Source: Phytophthora sp. 'mugwort'
Taxonomy: Eukaryota > Oomycota > Peronosporomycetes > Peronosporales > Peronosporaceae
Direction: 5' to 3'
Assembly: GCA_033558025.1 (NCBI GenBank)
Contig: JAUCEF010000016.1
Location: 1,798,001 to 1,862,000 of the forward strand
DNA length: 64,000 bases
The translations under genes and the position numbers were made by a program. Positions 8,538-18,529 of this stretch are shown here, piece after piece (the first letter of the stretch is position 1; each line of letters starts with the position of its first letter). A model generated the notes under the pieces. The model was given only the letters and a program-made list of their open reading frames with translations. It was not told the origin of the DNA and searched no databases.

Positions 8538-11316
8538 ATGGCCGATGAGGACCGAATTCTACGCTATCGCGGGTGCTTGGCGCTACGTTTCGGTACCAAT
8601 TCGTCTGTGAAGAATATCCGAGCGATAGTGGGTCTAAATGTTACCAACAAGCCGGAGTCCCGCTTTGCCATGCTGCCTGAAGACGAGTGGCACATGACAC
8701 TAGCGACGAAGGATGAGCTACGTGGATTGAGCGCTGACGCTGCACAGGAGGCATTGGAGTTACTGTTCACGCGATGTTTCGCGATCGGGTTGGGCGGAGG
8801 CGGTGGAGCGACAATTGACTTGAATCCAGGCGGAGTGTACTTTGTGGTATGTACGTGGCCGTAAGCGCAGATTTTTCGGTCGAAGCACGGACCGTCGCGG
8901 AAGAATTCCACGTTTCCGTGTCGACTGCCAATCGTCATGACGTTGATAAGTCAAGCGACGCGCTACTGGACGATGCATGCTTAAAATTGCTGGATATGTC
9001 GGTATTGGAAGTGCTGAGCCGTCAGGTGATGTTGGAGGGCAAGCCTGAACGCGCGCTGGAGATTGCCACATTGTTGTGTACGAAATTGGTAAAGAAACTA
9101 CACGGGGATGGGTACGCCTTGCCGATGCAGCATTGCTCGCAGATAGACCAAAGCTGGCAATGCTCAGCTACGGATATCTGAGCGAATGTATGACGAGGAG
9201 GTCAATTGAGGACGATGCTGTGGACCGTGATTCACCGCTGCGGGGACGTTGCTGTGAGCAGCTTTCGAATGTGCAGAACTGACCGAATGGGGTCTTCTAT
9301 TTGTCGACGGAGAAATTACGCAAGTGCCTCATGACTTGCGCAGCTTCTTCTGTAAATCGTGGAGTATCGCAAGCTGGGTCGCAATACGAAAGAGTACGCA
9401 AAATACCTCGATGACTCTGTTGTACCCTTCGCGGGAGCGCCTTACGACGGCTTACTCTCAGATAGATTTCCCAGAGCAGTACACGCTTCCCCGATTCTTC
9501 CGATGGATTGTGCCGTTCTAACTGGCCGCGATGTCCACACCTTGAAATCGAGACGACATTCGCTGTCTTTGTTCTTCGCTGCATATTCGAGACGTTGTGA
9601 CTCTAACAGAGGAGGAACCACTGCCAGCAGCTTGGTATGACGGGCTGCCAACCATGAAGAACACGTTCCTACCCGTGGTTAACTACAAAGCACCCAGCAT
9701 ACCGCAAATCGATATGTTTATGCGGCTGTGTTGCAGCTCTGCACCTGTGCTCGTACACTGTGACGGAGGAAAAGGACGTGCTGGTACCATGGTGGCTTTC
9801 TATCTTGTAGCTTTTGGCTTCAAGCCGCCTCCATTAGAACTCCTCCAGAACGATGGTAGCGCAGCACATGCAGGATGGTTTCAACCTGCGATGCCAGCAA
9901 CGGCAGCTATACAACCCCTTCGAGCGATGAGACCTGGAAGTATCGAGACCAAAGAGCAGGAAGAGGCTATGAGCAATTACTGTCCACTTCTTTGAAAGCG
10001 ACGACGTGTGTTTCCATCCGAGCCAGCGCAGACAATTATGAGTCGGCCCGAGATCACCAGTAAGCCACTTGAGACGACAGATCTTCTTGTGGTTTGTGGA
10101 ATTCCCGGGTCAGGGAAGAGCCCATTCCGTCGAGCGCTAGTCAAGCGTACTATGGCCTCACGTGCTGCGCCAATTACCGTCCGGTCGAATAACGCACATT
10201 ACCAGCCTTGGACTGAGATCCACAGCGACAAATCGGCCGCTAGGTCTGCGAAAGGAGTATCGGCCACGGAGATATCCTACGGGCCATCATAGACGCAACG
10301 GTATTGCTGCTGATCGCAAAACCTTTCTCAGTCTCGCTGCTACCTGGAGCCATCACGCCACCGCTGTTGTCTTTGACATTCCAAGAAGCTCTGTGAAGCA
10401 CGAGCGATGCAGCGTGCTAATCACCCTACACTACCACCTGGTCGACTTCGCTGTTCGCCAGCACTCCAGTACATTCGAGTTTCCAGAGCTGAGTGAAGGG
10501 TTCCAGACGATAGTTCGCATCACATCTGTCGAGGCTGCTCTTGAATTGGTGAATCTCTTGTCCCCTCCGATGTCACTACTCAAGTTCCCTCGTACGCCGC
10601 ACCTCATCGATCTAGCAGCTGCAAGAAGCGACGATTTGATCGTCCCCATTGACAGACCAATCTCAGCAGATGACGACACACTTATCGTCATCACTGAGAA
10701 GATGGACGGTGCGAATATAGGCATTTCGCTATCATCACACGGAGCTTTCGTGGTGCAAACCTGTCGCACGTCAACTGCGAGACACATCGTCAATTCAGAG
10801 ATCTTGACAACTTTCTGAGCTCTCATCGAACGTTGTTGTATGAGATCCTTCACCACGATTCGTTGTTTCCCGGTCGATTTATTCTATACGGCGTGTGGCT
10901 TGCAGCGACGCACTCGACCTCGTACTCGAAGTTAGGGAGTCTCTTCTACGCCTTCGACCTGTACGACCGCGAGACCAGCCAGTTTTGGGATCGTTCCTCA
11001 CTCCAACAGCTTCTGGCAAGAAGCGCAGCGACCTGCCAAGACGGGAACGCTATCCAACTGGTGCCAAAGCTCTGGGCTGGAGGTGTGCTGCCCCCCCGAG
11101 ACGAACTGATCGCCATGACGCAGCAACGACGCTCGCATTTCTACGACGGGCCAGTCGAGGGCGTCTACGTGAAATGGGAGCGTCTCGGCCGCGTCAAAGA
11201 GCGCACCCAGCAAGATCATCCGCAGCGACTTCTTGGCCGGGGACGCGCACTGGAGCCAACGTCCCGAGGGCATCCGCTTTAACACGACATTGAAGTTAAA
11301 TACCTCGTATACGTAA
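8538..11316 (+). pseudogene. Multidomain RNA-repair protein relic (2H phosphoesterase-DSP-PNK-RNA ligase)
   Basis: Read in order on one strand through changing frames. (1) 8538-9075 is a 2H-phosphoesterase-like domain with both HxT/S motifs, WHMTLATKD and EFHVSVST. (2) 9076-9300 is a helical region. (3) 9420-9990 is a dual-specificity-type phosphatase with TLPRFFRWIVPF, DVVTLTEEEP and the CX5R loop VHCDGGKGRAGT. (4) 10070-10550 is a polynucleotide-kinase-like P-loop, VVCGIPGSGKS. (5) 10570-11316 is an RNA ligase with FPRTPHLIDLA, the nucleotidylation motif EKMDGANIGIS (Lys nucleophile), a VYVKWE region and a last block IIRSDFLAGDAHW. Domain order and motifs are those of a multidomain RNA end-healing and sealing enzyme seen in fungi and oomycetes. 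At least six frame changes and in-frame stops (e.g. TAA after CTWP at about 8862) argue for a pseudogene; unmodelled introns cannot rescue them all. Such enzymes are expected to repair broken RNA, perhaps tRNA. Confidence 0.7.
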
Positions 11317-11530
11317 CAAACCGTATACATTACAACTTTTGTCATTTCTGAGTTGTGTTAAATACGTTATTGTGTGGTGCACCCTATCTTTGATGCCGTT
11401 TTTTCACCCATCATTTTACCGATTCAGCCGATTCTATTGCGTTAAATGCGCTCGCGTTTCAACACACCTCACAATCGCATTCGACGAGTCCAAGCGCCAA
11501 TCCGTGGCCAAGCTCAAGACAAGGATCACT

Positions 11531-13401
11531 ATGCTCTCGCGCGTGCTCCGAGCTCGCGGCGCGTTGGTCCGCGCATCCTCCAGCGCTCTTGCCGTGTCTG
11601 TCGCCCCCTCGCGCAGCGCTATCGCGCGTCGCCAACTACTAGCAGTCTCTAGCGTGCGCTGGGACTCGTCCTCGGCGTCGACTCTGGTCTCCTCGGCTGC
11701 GACGTCTGCGCCGACGCCCGTTATCAAGAAGGAATTAGAACCCGCGGTTGCGGTACCAGACTCTACCGCCCCCGGCGCTGCGTCTGATCCCGCGGACAAC
11801 GTGAAGATCGACCTAGGCACCGTCGGCGCCGAGGATGCCAAGGTGCTGACCATTGCCGACGTGCTGAACGCGCGCGAGCAGGAGCTGACCACTAATAAGA
11901 CGCTGTTCGACTTTGAGGAGTGGGAGAGCATCGTGGGCACGGTAAGATGGAGGGTATTTAATACTGGCGGAAGAGAGGAAGTGAAGACTGATGAGGTTGT
12001 TGGGTGGGAACTGTTGTAGGAGACGGTGCACGACGCGGTACTGACGATGGTGGAGCGCAATATCGGCTCGCTCATTGTGACGGAGGCCAAGGAAGGAATA
12101 GTAGGCATTGTGACGGAGAGGGATATTCTTAAGAAGATCTCGCCGCGCAAAGTGATGACGGAGGAGAAGCTCGTGCACGATGTCATGTCCTCGCACATCA
12201 TGTGCATCCACCCGAGCACCACTGTCATTGAGTAGGTGGCTGTTGATTGCTGTTTATATTGTTATAGTGGGGAGCTGATTGGGTGTTACATTTTTGTAGT
12301 GCTCTGGCAACGATGACGAAGGAGAACATCCGGCACTTGGCGGTGGTAAGCGGCGATATGACGAGCGCTGTGAAGCGAGGATCCGTGCAAGAGGAAGACA
12401 TGCGCTGCGTGTTGTCGATCACGGACATCGTCCGTGCGTATGCGGAGTTTGAAGCTTCGAAGAGCCTTGCTGTGACGGCGAAGGAGGGGCCTGCGGTTGA
12501 CGAATCTACGCCGGAGACTGAGTCGAAGACGAACATTGAGGTGAACAAGCCGCAGGAGACGAAATCTGCTGAGACCGCTGCTTCTACGGCGACTCCGGCG
12601 ACTGAGACTCCTAAGGCTGAAACGCCGGAAGCGGCGGCAGCGGCAGACGCTGCATCCATGACGCCGTCGACCCCAGTTGTTACTGCGGCAACGTTGCTGA
12701 AGAAGAAGCACAAGAACATTAAGTTGATCCTCAACACGCGACCGGAAGACAACGCCACTGTGGCGGAAGCAGTGGAAGAAATGGCCAAGCGCGATTTTGG
12801 TGCTGTTCTAGTGGTGGATAAGGAACAGCGTGTGCTCGGCATTTTCACGGAGCGCGACTACATTCGCAAGGTGCTGTTCGAAGTGAAGGATCCGACGAAA
12901 TTGCTCGTGACACAGGTGATGTCGCCCGTGAGCTCGGTGCTGCAAATTGAGGACCCATTGGAGAAGTGCTGGGACCTGGCGGCTACGTCCAATTGTCGCC
13001 ACTTTCCCGTGATCGGTGTCCTTCGTCAGGATCGCGAGAAGGAGCTTGCCGGTATCTTGTCTATTAAGGATATCGTGCGTGAGATCTCCAAGGACCACCA
13101 CGCCACGCCCGGGTTCCGCCTCATGGAGTTCTTGAAGTCGAAGATGGAGCCCAAGCGTGCGGAGCCCAAGCCAGAGCCGAAGGCCGAATCTACACCAGAA
13201 CCTAAGGTGGAGACAGCGACGGAATCGAAGCCAGAGGTAACGTCCACTCCGACAGGAGCTAAGGATGCCAAGGTTACTGCACCTACAGAGTCGACCGCGG
13301 CCCCAGTCAAAGAAGTAACGCCAGTGACGGCTGCTAGTGTTGAAACTGAGCCCAAGAAGACAATGGAGGAACCTCAGATTTCCACGCCTGTGAAGCTTTA
13401 A
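11531..13401 (+). CDS. Mitochondrial four-CBS-domain protein (3 exons)
   Basis: Exons are 11531-11941, 12020-12231 and 12300-13401; introns of 78 and 68 bp have GTAAGA/TTGTAG and GTAGGT/TTGTAG borders. Splicing gives 574 aa and restores TVIDALATM across the second junction. The N-terminus (MLSRVLRARGALVRASSSAL) is Arg/Ser/Ala-rich with no acids, typical of a mitochondrial presequence. Two Bateman modules follow. The first pair is around HDAVLTMVERNIGSLIV..GIVTERDIL and HDVMSSHIMCIHPSTTVI. The second is around VAEAVEEMAKRDFGAVLVV..GIFTERDYI and VTQVMSPVSSVLQIEDP. A Thr/Glu/Pro-rich linker separates the modules and a Lys/Pro/Glu-rich tail ends the protein. CBS pairs bind adenosyl ligands and sense energy state. 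No enzymatic domain is attached, so its partner is unknown. It converges on the zinc transporter gene 140 bp downstream. Confidence 0.88.
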
Positions 13402-13541
13402 ACAAACAGGTACGTAACTTCGGTAGGTATCTAACTCCTAGAAAATAAGCTGCTAGCGACAAGGTAGACAAAAGTGATGCTAATCAAGCTTGGTTGACAA
13501 ACGTTTTGGATTAAATAACATCGCTGCTAACTAAAACTTCT

Positions 13542-14924
13542 CTAGTCGGATGTTACTCCGGGAAGTGGCTCGAATGCGGCCTTCTTGGTTCCAGCTCGCG
13601 GCACCGACATTTTGCTCTCCGCCTCAATTGTTACGTTCGAGTACGACGTCCAATCGCAGTAGAGGTCCTCGTTCCAGTCGCGATCAGTGGGGTCCTCCAC
13701 TTGAACAGTTTGCCGACGCACACCCAGCGATGTCAGCACACGCTGCGTTGCTCGAAGGGCTGTGCGAGATTCGCCGTTTGGCAGAATGTGCACACTGGCA
13801 GCGTAGTGGCCCTCAGTGAGCATCCAAATGTGAAGGTCATGAACGTCGTACACACTTGCAAGAGCTCGGATTCGCTTCTCGACAATGCGCAAGTCAAGTG
13901 CCGGTGGTGCGCCTTCCATCAGAATATGTACACTACGCATGAGCACACCGACGGTCGTCCCAAGCACCAAGAAGGAGAACAGGATCGTAGTAATTGGGTC
14001 CGCCATTTGCCACGCCGGGTTGTACCAGATCAATCCACCAGCGAGACAAACACCCAGGCTCTGGAGGAAATCTCCAAGCGCGTGAATATACGCAGCTTGA
14101 ACGTTAATGTTTTCAAACACTGACGACTTGGGCGCCAGTCCCTCTGAAACACTCGTCGCTTCGTCGACGCCGTCAATCAGCGCCATCGCCGACATAGGCG
14201 TCCGCACCAGGTCCTGCATGCTCGGGCTCTGCTCGACTACGTTCTTCTCCTCGCAATGTCCATGTCCATGTCCGTGGCTGTGACTGTGGCCATGGCTGTG
14301 CCCATGTCCGTGACTGTGTCCCTGATGGTGGCCGTGGCCCAGAATCTTCATCAGCACCAGGTTAATACTCAGTCCAAACACGGCTACTAGAAACATGGCC
14401 TTGCCGTCCACAGTCTCCTTAGCATCTGCTCGTCCTTGGTCGATCATCCTCCTCACGGCCGTGAACATGAGCCCAATAGCTAGCACCCAGATCAACAATA
14501 CACTCAACAGTGCACCGATGACCTCCGCTCGATGGTAGCCAAAGGGCATCGCCGCGGACGCCGGGAACTGCCCCAAGTACATGGCGAAGAGCGACACGAG
14601 GAAACCCGCGACGTCCGAAAGCAAGTGGGCCGCGTCTGTCATGATGGCCAGACTGTCGGCGTAGTATCCACCCGCGAACTGCACGCACATGAAGATGAAG
14701 GAGCAGAGGCAGGCCAGCTGCAGCTTCTTCACAGCGGACTGCGCAATGGTCTTCTCTTCATGTTTCTCCCCCTCCAGCTCTACCTTCTCAAGCGCCACGA
14801 GGTGGTCGTGCGTCGCTGGGCCCTGCATCTCATCCATGTCCACGGACGCGTCCACCGTGATGCTAGGCGCCGGCAGCGGCGTGCGCTGCGGCTTCTTCTC
14901 TTCAAATGGCTGCGCTTCGCCCAT
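13542..14924 (-). CDS. Zinc CDF transporter (SLC30/ZnT-like)
   Basis: 460 aa from the ATG at 14924; an upstream in-frame TTG is not expected to initiate in a eukaryote. A cytosolic N-terminus is followed by six predicted membrane segments. The zinc-specific HxxxD pairs are present in TM2 (H100, D104 in MTDAAHLLSD) and TM5 (H281, D285 in HALGDFLQSLG). A His/Gly-rich loop (about residues 197-223, repeating HGHSHGH) lies between TM4 and TM5, as in vesicular ZnT and plant MTP proteins. The C-terminal ferredoxin-like domain begins DLRIVEKRIRALASVYDVHDLHIWML. The predicted role is proton-coupled export of Zn2+ from cytosol into vesicles, vacuole or outside. Length and motifs are complete, with no introns. 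Confidence 0.93.
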   Translation of the reverse strand: MGEAQPFEEKKPQRTPLPAPSITVDASVDMDEMQGPATHDHLVALEKVELEGEKHEEKTIAQSAVKKLQLACLCSFIFMCVQFAGGYYADSLAIMTDAAHLLSDVAGFLVSLFAMYLGQFPASAAMPFGYHRAEVIGALLSVLLIWVLAIGLMFTAVRRMIDQGRADAKETVDGKAMFLVAVFGLSINLVLMKILGHGHHQGHSHGHGHSHGHSHSHGHGHGHCEEKNVVEQSPSMQDLVRTPMSAMALIDGVDEATSVSEGLAPKSSVFENINVQAAYIHALGDFLQSLGVCLAGGLIWYNPAWQMADPITTILFSFLVLGTTVGVLMRSVHILMEGAPPALDLRIVEKRIRALASVYDVHDLHIWMLTEGHYAASVHILPNGESRTALRATQRVLTSLGVRRQTVQVEDPTDRDWNEDLYCDWTSYSNVTIEAESKMSVPRAGTKKAAFEPLPGVTSD

Positions 14925-15599
14925 GTCTGCGCTGGGGTGCGACGACAAATCAAGTGACGCGTGTGAAGCAAGGCACGAGCAGAAGCGGGAATGGAGCTCC
15001 TCGAGCGGAGACGCTGACGCAGCCAGTGGGAGAGCGTGATCGTTAATCGTGGAGACAGCTCGGTATTTGAGTTCTCGCCGTCGGATGTATTATTACAGGT
15101 AATATGTCATAGTGAGTCGTTCTTCAGAGATCGGGTATAAGCGGATATTGATTCATACGTTCCGCTTCGATTTCAGCGTGCAAAGCTTTTGGACATGGGA
15201 CAGTCTGGGCTGCACAGCGGCTGGGCTGGGCATGCCATGGCGAACGCAACGGGTTGCCATTCTCTTGCTGCGCGCTGCGCAGATCGGCGGCATGCTGACG
15301 AAAACGCTCGATAATGGCTGGCACCTTGAGCTGAAACATTCCAAACGACCACGCATCGGTGGCTGACACTTGTTTAATTAAGAAGTCCCGGTTTCGCTGC
15401 AGTGCAGTGACACACGAGCGGCTGGAAAAATGGAGTCTCGAATCCCAGTGTACAGAGAGTATCAGGAATATTTGTTTTATTGTTGTAGTAATTGCAATTG
15501 GCATATGCATAAATATATAGATAGTGGTTCCTGAAGCTTGGCTCAGCCAAGTCGGCTGCGGCCGTCAATGTAATAGAGCAGACCGGCGGACATCGTAGC
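14925..15599. other. Intergenic stretch with a possible ORF remnant
   Basis: No confident gene. A minus-strand frame from about 15430 to 15124 reads like protein (e.g. VSATDAWSFGMFQLK) but has no good start and no recognised domain. It may be a decayed gene end. The polyadenylation signal of the upstream small gene falls inside this region. Confidence 0.35.
15476..15481 (-). promoter_or_regulatory. AATAAA polyadenylation signal
   Basis: On the minus strand AATAAA occurs about 120 bp after the stop of the 114-aa membrane-protein ORF, a plausible 3'-end signal for that gene. Confidence 0.45.
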
Positions 15600-15944
15600 C
15601 TAGATAAACGAGAAGAAAAGTGCCTCGGACGGACAGTTCCAGCGGAAGGCCTTGGCAAACACCACCAGTGCATTGGGCATTCGCAGCTGGCAGTACTGCA
15701 TTGCGAAGCCGAAGCACGGGTTGGCTGCCAGCGCCTTCACCAGCAAACACAGCAGCGAGTACAACAGCATCTTGCGCAGGTACTCGAGCCGCAGCATGCC
15801 TGGATGGCGGTGGCGGGACAGTAGCGTCTTAGGTGTTGCGCTCTGTAGGTCGGGCACGATAGACGACGAGTTGATAAGCGCCGACGTAGACGCCAATGCG
15901 TCGGCGGTCTTGCTGCCGTGGAGGCTGAGCACGGTGGTCTGCAT
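15600..15944 (-). CDS. Small hypothetical membrane protein
   Basis: 114 aa from the ATG at 15944. The first half is Ser/Thr-rich and hydrophilic. A hydrophobic segment (about residues 58-82, MLLYSLLCLLVKALAANPCFGF) fits one membrane span, and the protein ends with an aromatic patch (ALFFSFI). No family is recognised. It lies in the same orientation between the zinc transporter and the Rab-like gene, with AATAAA downstream, which supports a real gene. A spliced extension is possible but no convincing intron was seen. Confidence 0.45.
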   Translation of the reverse strand: MQTTVLSLHGSKTADALASTSALINSSSIVPDLQSATPKTLLSRHRHPGMLRLEYLRKMLLYSLLCLLVKALAANPCFGFAMQYCQLRMPNALVVFAKAFRWNCPSEALFFSFI

Positions 15945-16454
15945 GCTTTCGGTCGGTGGGAAGGTGATCTCAATTGCCGTTGTGAGCGCCTACGAAAGAC
16001 CTTGCGCGCCGCGCGGATAGGCCCAGTGAGCCTATCTAACCGACAATTTCAGCACCGGCACACGCGCCGCCAGCTTCTTTGTCGCGCAACGCATACTGAA
16101 CACCAGTGGAAATGACCGCTTCAAGTTGTCAAACGTCGATTCGAATCGATCGTTGACGAAACATGGAGCGCGGCGGTGGTCGCAGGCGCGTCACGCCTCG
16201 GCTACCTCCTGTCTGGTAATGCCTTATACAGTGCAATGGGTACTGTACTGCCGTCGTCGTGGACTCCTCCAAGTTGGTTCTCCAGTGCCACTGGTAGTGC
16301 TGGGATGACGCCACACAAGGTCTAATTTACCGACAGGTTTCAGTTTGAAACGCAAAACTTTTGAGAGCAACTATGAACGCAATTGCAAAATGAACGTCTT
16401 TTTCATAATGTAAAGTGCTGCCCTCAGTCGTCTACACTAGGATAGCGACCATTC
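15945..16454. other. Intergenic region, nothing recognised
   Basis: This is the spacer between the small membrane protein start and the 3' end of the Rab-like GTPase gene. Open frames here are short and motif-free. It should contain the promoter of the former and the terminator of the latter, but no clear signals stand out. Confidence 0.4.
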
Positions 16455-17538
16455 TCAGCAGCAAGCATTGACCTGTGCGTTTGCTGCAGTATCGTGTAGG
16501 CGGAAGGCCTTGCCGCTGGGCTTGGAAGCGCCTGCCTCGATGTCCTTGGAGCGAGTGTAAATGCGGAGCACGAGCGCCTCCAACGCTTGAGAGATCGTCT
16601 TCACGTCCAGATTAGGCTCATACTCGAGCTTTGGCGGCTGCTGCTGCTTCAGGAACTCTGGCAGGCGTAGACCATCCAACGACAAGCCCTGGATCGTCAA
16701 AGTTTGGCCTGGCACAGCCTTTTCAGACTGCTCAAACAGCTCAGCAGTGTTGTTGCGAGCCGAAGTACGCGCGAACATGAGACTGTTGGCGATCCGGAAG
16801 GGGATTGTGTCCTGGGGCTTTGCCTCATGCAGCCAGCCCAGCCCCGTCTTGGGGTTCTTGAAAACTGTGTCGTTCAAGGCCTTTTTCACGTCTTGGTCTT
16901 TCACGAACTTGGTCTTGTCTCCGGACGTCTCGTTGAGCTTATCGGCTTTGTTCTCGACGAGCATGACTGCTGCAAGTAGGGCTGGATCGGAGTTCTCCTT
17001 GAGCGCGGTGAGCCATTGGGAACCACCTTTGCCACCCGGGAAGATATCACTGAAGGTGTTCTTGTCGCTCACATCGTACACGATCAGTGCGCCTGCAGCA
17101 TAAAAAATTGTTTGAGCGTCTTCTTCGAGAGGATATCAATACTGGAACCGTACCGTTCGCTCGCCTATAGTGGGAGCTTGAGATGGCCTGGAATCGTTCC
17201 TGCCCCGCGGTATCCCAAACCTGCGCACGGATGAATTGGTTTGGCTCGCCAAACTTCCAGTCCGGTCGCTGCACCTTCACTGTGTTACCACAAAGTACAT
17301 CATCTAGGGTGAGGAACTGAAAAGGTTTTGGGAGCGCAAAAAGCACCTCGTTACCTGTGACGAATTCAGGTTGAAGCGTCGGAGCGCTACGCTCGTCGAA
17401 TTGATCGCCGCGTGCGGCAACAGACAGCAAGTTGGTTTTCCCAACAGCCTGGGTGCCGATAATAATCACCTTGTAGAGAAACTCGCTCTTGGAAGGAGAC
17501 GCGCTGCTCTTGGACGGAGACGCCGGTGGGGACTGCAT
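16455..17538 (-). CDS. Rab-like small GTPase with long insertions (2 exons)
   Basis: Exon 1 is 17538-17154 and exon 2 is 17092-16455; the 61-bp intron (GTACGG...CTGCAG) restores HYRRANGALIVYDV. The product is 340 aa, well above the ~200-220 aa of typical Rabs. G1 is GTQAVGKT (28-35), G3 is WDTAGQE (108-114), G4 is NKAD (about 176-179) and G5 is TSA within MFARTSARNN. The protein ends in CC, a double-geranylgeranylation site. A 30-40 residue insertion separates switch I from G3, and further insertions follow G4 (SGDKTKFVKDQD) and lie in the C-terminal part. The G1 motif GTQAVGKT has Ala-Val where most Rabs have Ser-Gly or Gly-Val. It should be a membrane-anchored trafficking switch, though the insertions could alter effector binding. 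Confidence 0.85.
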
Positions 17539-18334
17539 TGTGATTAAAACTTCTTACTCTTCTGCTCTCGCTCCTCTACGAAGTGCTCGTGCGTTTGGCG
17601 ATCAAGAACTTTTCTTCTCGAGTGCGCAGTTAGTCTGTGTCGTCCTACGAGAGTGCAGACTTCTTGTCTTGAACGTCTGTGACGGAAATAGCAATACACA
17701 ACCGACCGACACGGAGCTTCCCTGCATCCTGATCTCAGTCTCATTCTTGAAGTATTTTCAAGCTCGCGTATTTTTAAAACACGAATTGTTGGCGAGGTAT
17801 TTGCTTCAGGTGCTTCTTGTGGTACAACCGATTGTGGATACTACCTGGTATCGAAACTCGGGTGTGTCAAGGGCAACGAACCATCGGCATTGCTGCTCTG
17901 CAAGGCCATTAAAAATGTCTTTGCATTTACTCCTTCGATTACAATACCTTCTGTCTGCGAACGCTCATCAAAAATACCCATCGTAGTAAGTGGATGGCAT
18001 GATGACAAAAGAAGCGCGCTGCGGTTTCAAGCTAAAATGGCCGCGCTATCTAGCTTGCACTACCCGGAGCCGCAATGATCAATTGAAGTGGTCTAGCGAC
18101 CGGAGGCCAAACCCGTGACACCCTTGTATGTAATGATGATGTACAGTACTTGCACTGGTGCTTATTACATATATTATATAACAGGGGAATTGTTTTTCGG
18201 GTCAGTATTTAAACAGGCGTTGCTTGTAAGAAGAGGCAACGATTGGTGGAACAGGAAATTTGATAATAATTCCGGAATTAAGATAAGCGTAATGAGGCGT
18301 TGCCTACGCTTCCAAACACATTCGCACGACACTA
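17539..18334. other. Intergenic region upstream of the Rab-like gene
   Basis: About 800 bp with no recognised gene. A plus-strand ORF of 165 codons begins inside exon 1 of the GTPase and has no motif support. The promoter of the Rab-like gene must lie here. The Copia 5' LTR begins at the right edge. Confidence 0.4.
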
Positions 18335-18517
18335 TGTTGAAGAGGTATGTAGGCTCACTAGTTACTGAACCATAGGCTAGTCGCGATTCCTGAGGTAACG
18401 GGCGTAGGCACAGGGACACCTAGGTAACGGATGCGAGCGGCAGCATTGCTCCGCTTGCGCTCTAAATCTACTCAAAACAAATTCAACCAGCTCCTGCACA
18501 AGCAACTTCATTCAATA
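18335..18517 (+). repeat. Copia 5' LTR
   Basis: 183 bp. It aligns with 22979-23167 over its whole length. The middle and 3' thirds are nearly identical (ACAGGGACACCTAGGTAACG and following), while about 60 bp near the 5' end and part of the tail differ. The terminal dinucleotide is TA instead of CA (point change). Confidence 0.92.
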
Positions 18518-18529
18518 GGTTATGAGCCC
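18518..18529 (+). promoter_or_regulatory. Copia primer-binding site (half-tRNA iMet type)
   Basis: GGTTATGAGCCC lies directly after the 5' LTR. Its reverse complement GGGCTCATAACC is the anticodon arm of a methionine tRNA (CAT anticodon). This fits priming from an internal tRNA-iMet fragment, known for copia-type elements. Confidence 0.75.

Noticed and set aside
11434..12228. 264-codon minus-strand ORF opposite the CBS gene
   Set aside because: It covers exons and an intron of the well-supported plus-strand gene and has Ser/Thr/Val composition typical of antisense GC-rich coding DNA; no motif.
12225..12848. 207-codon minus-strand ORF
   Set aside because: Antisense of CBS exon 3; no domain, no independent start context.
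13542..14948. Start of the zinc transporter at 14948
   Set aside because: That codon is TTG; the first ATG in frame is at 14924.
17489..17986. 165-codon plus-strand ORF at the Rab-like gene start
   Set aside because: It starts within the antisense of exon 1 and shows no domain or homology signal.
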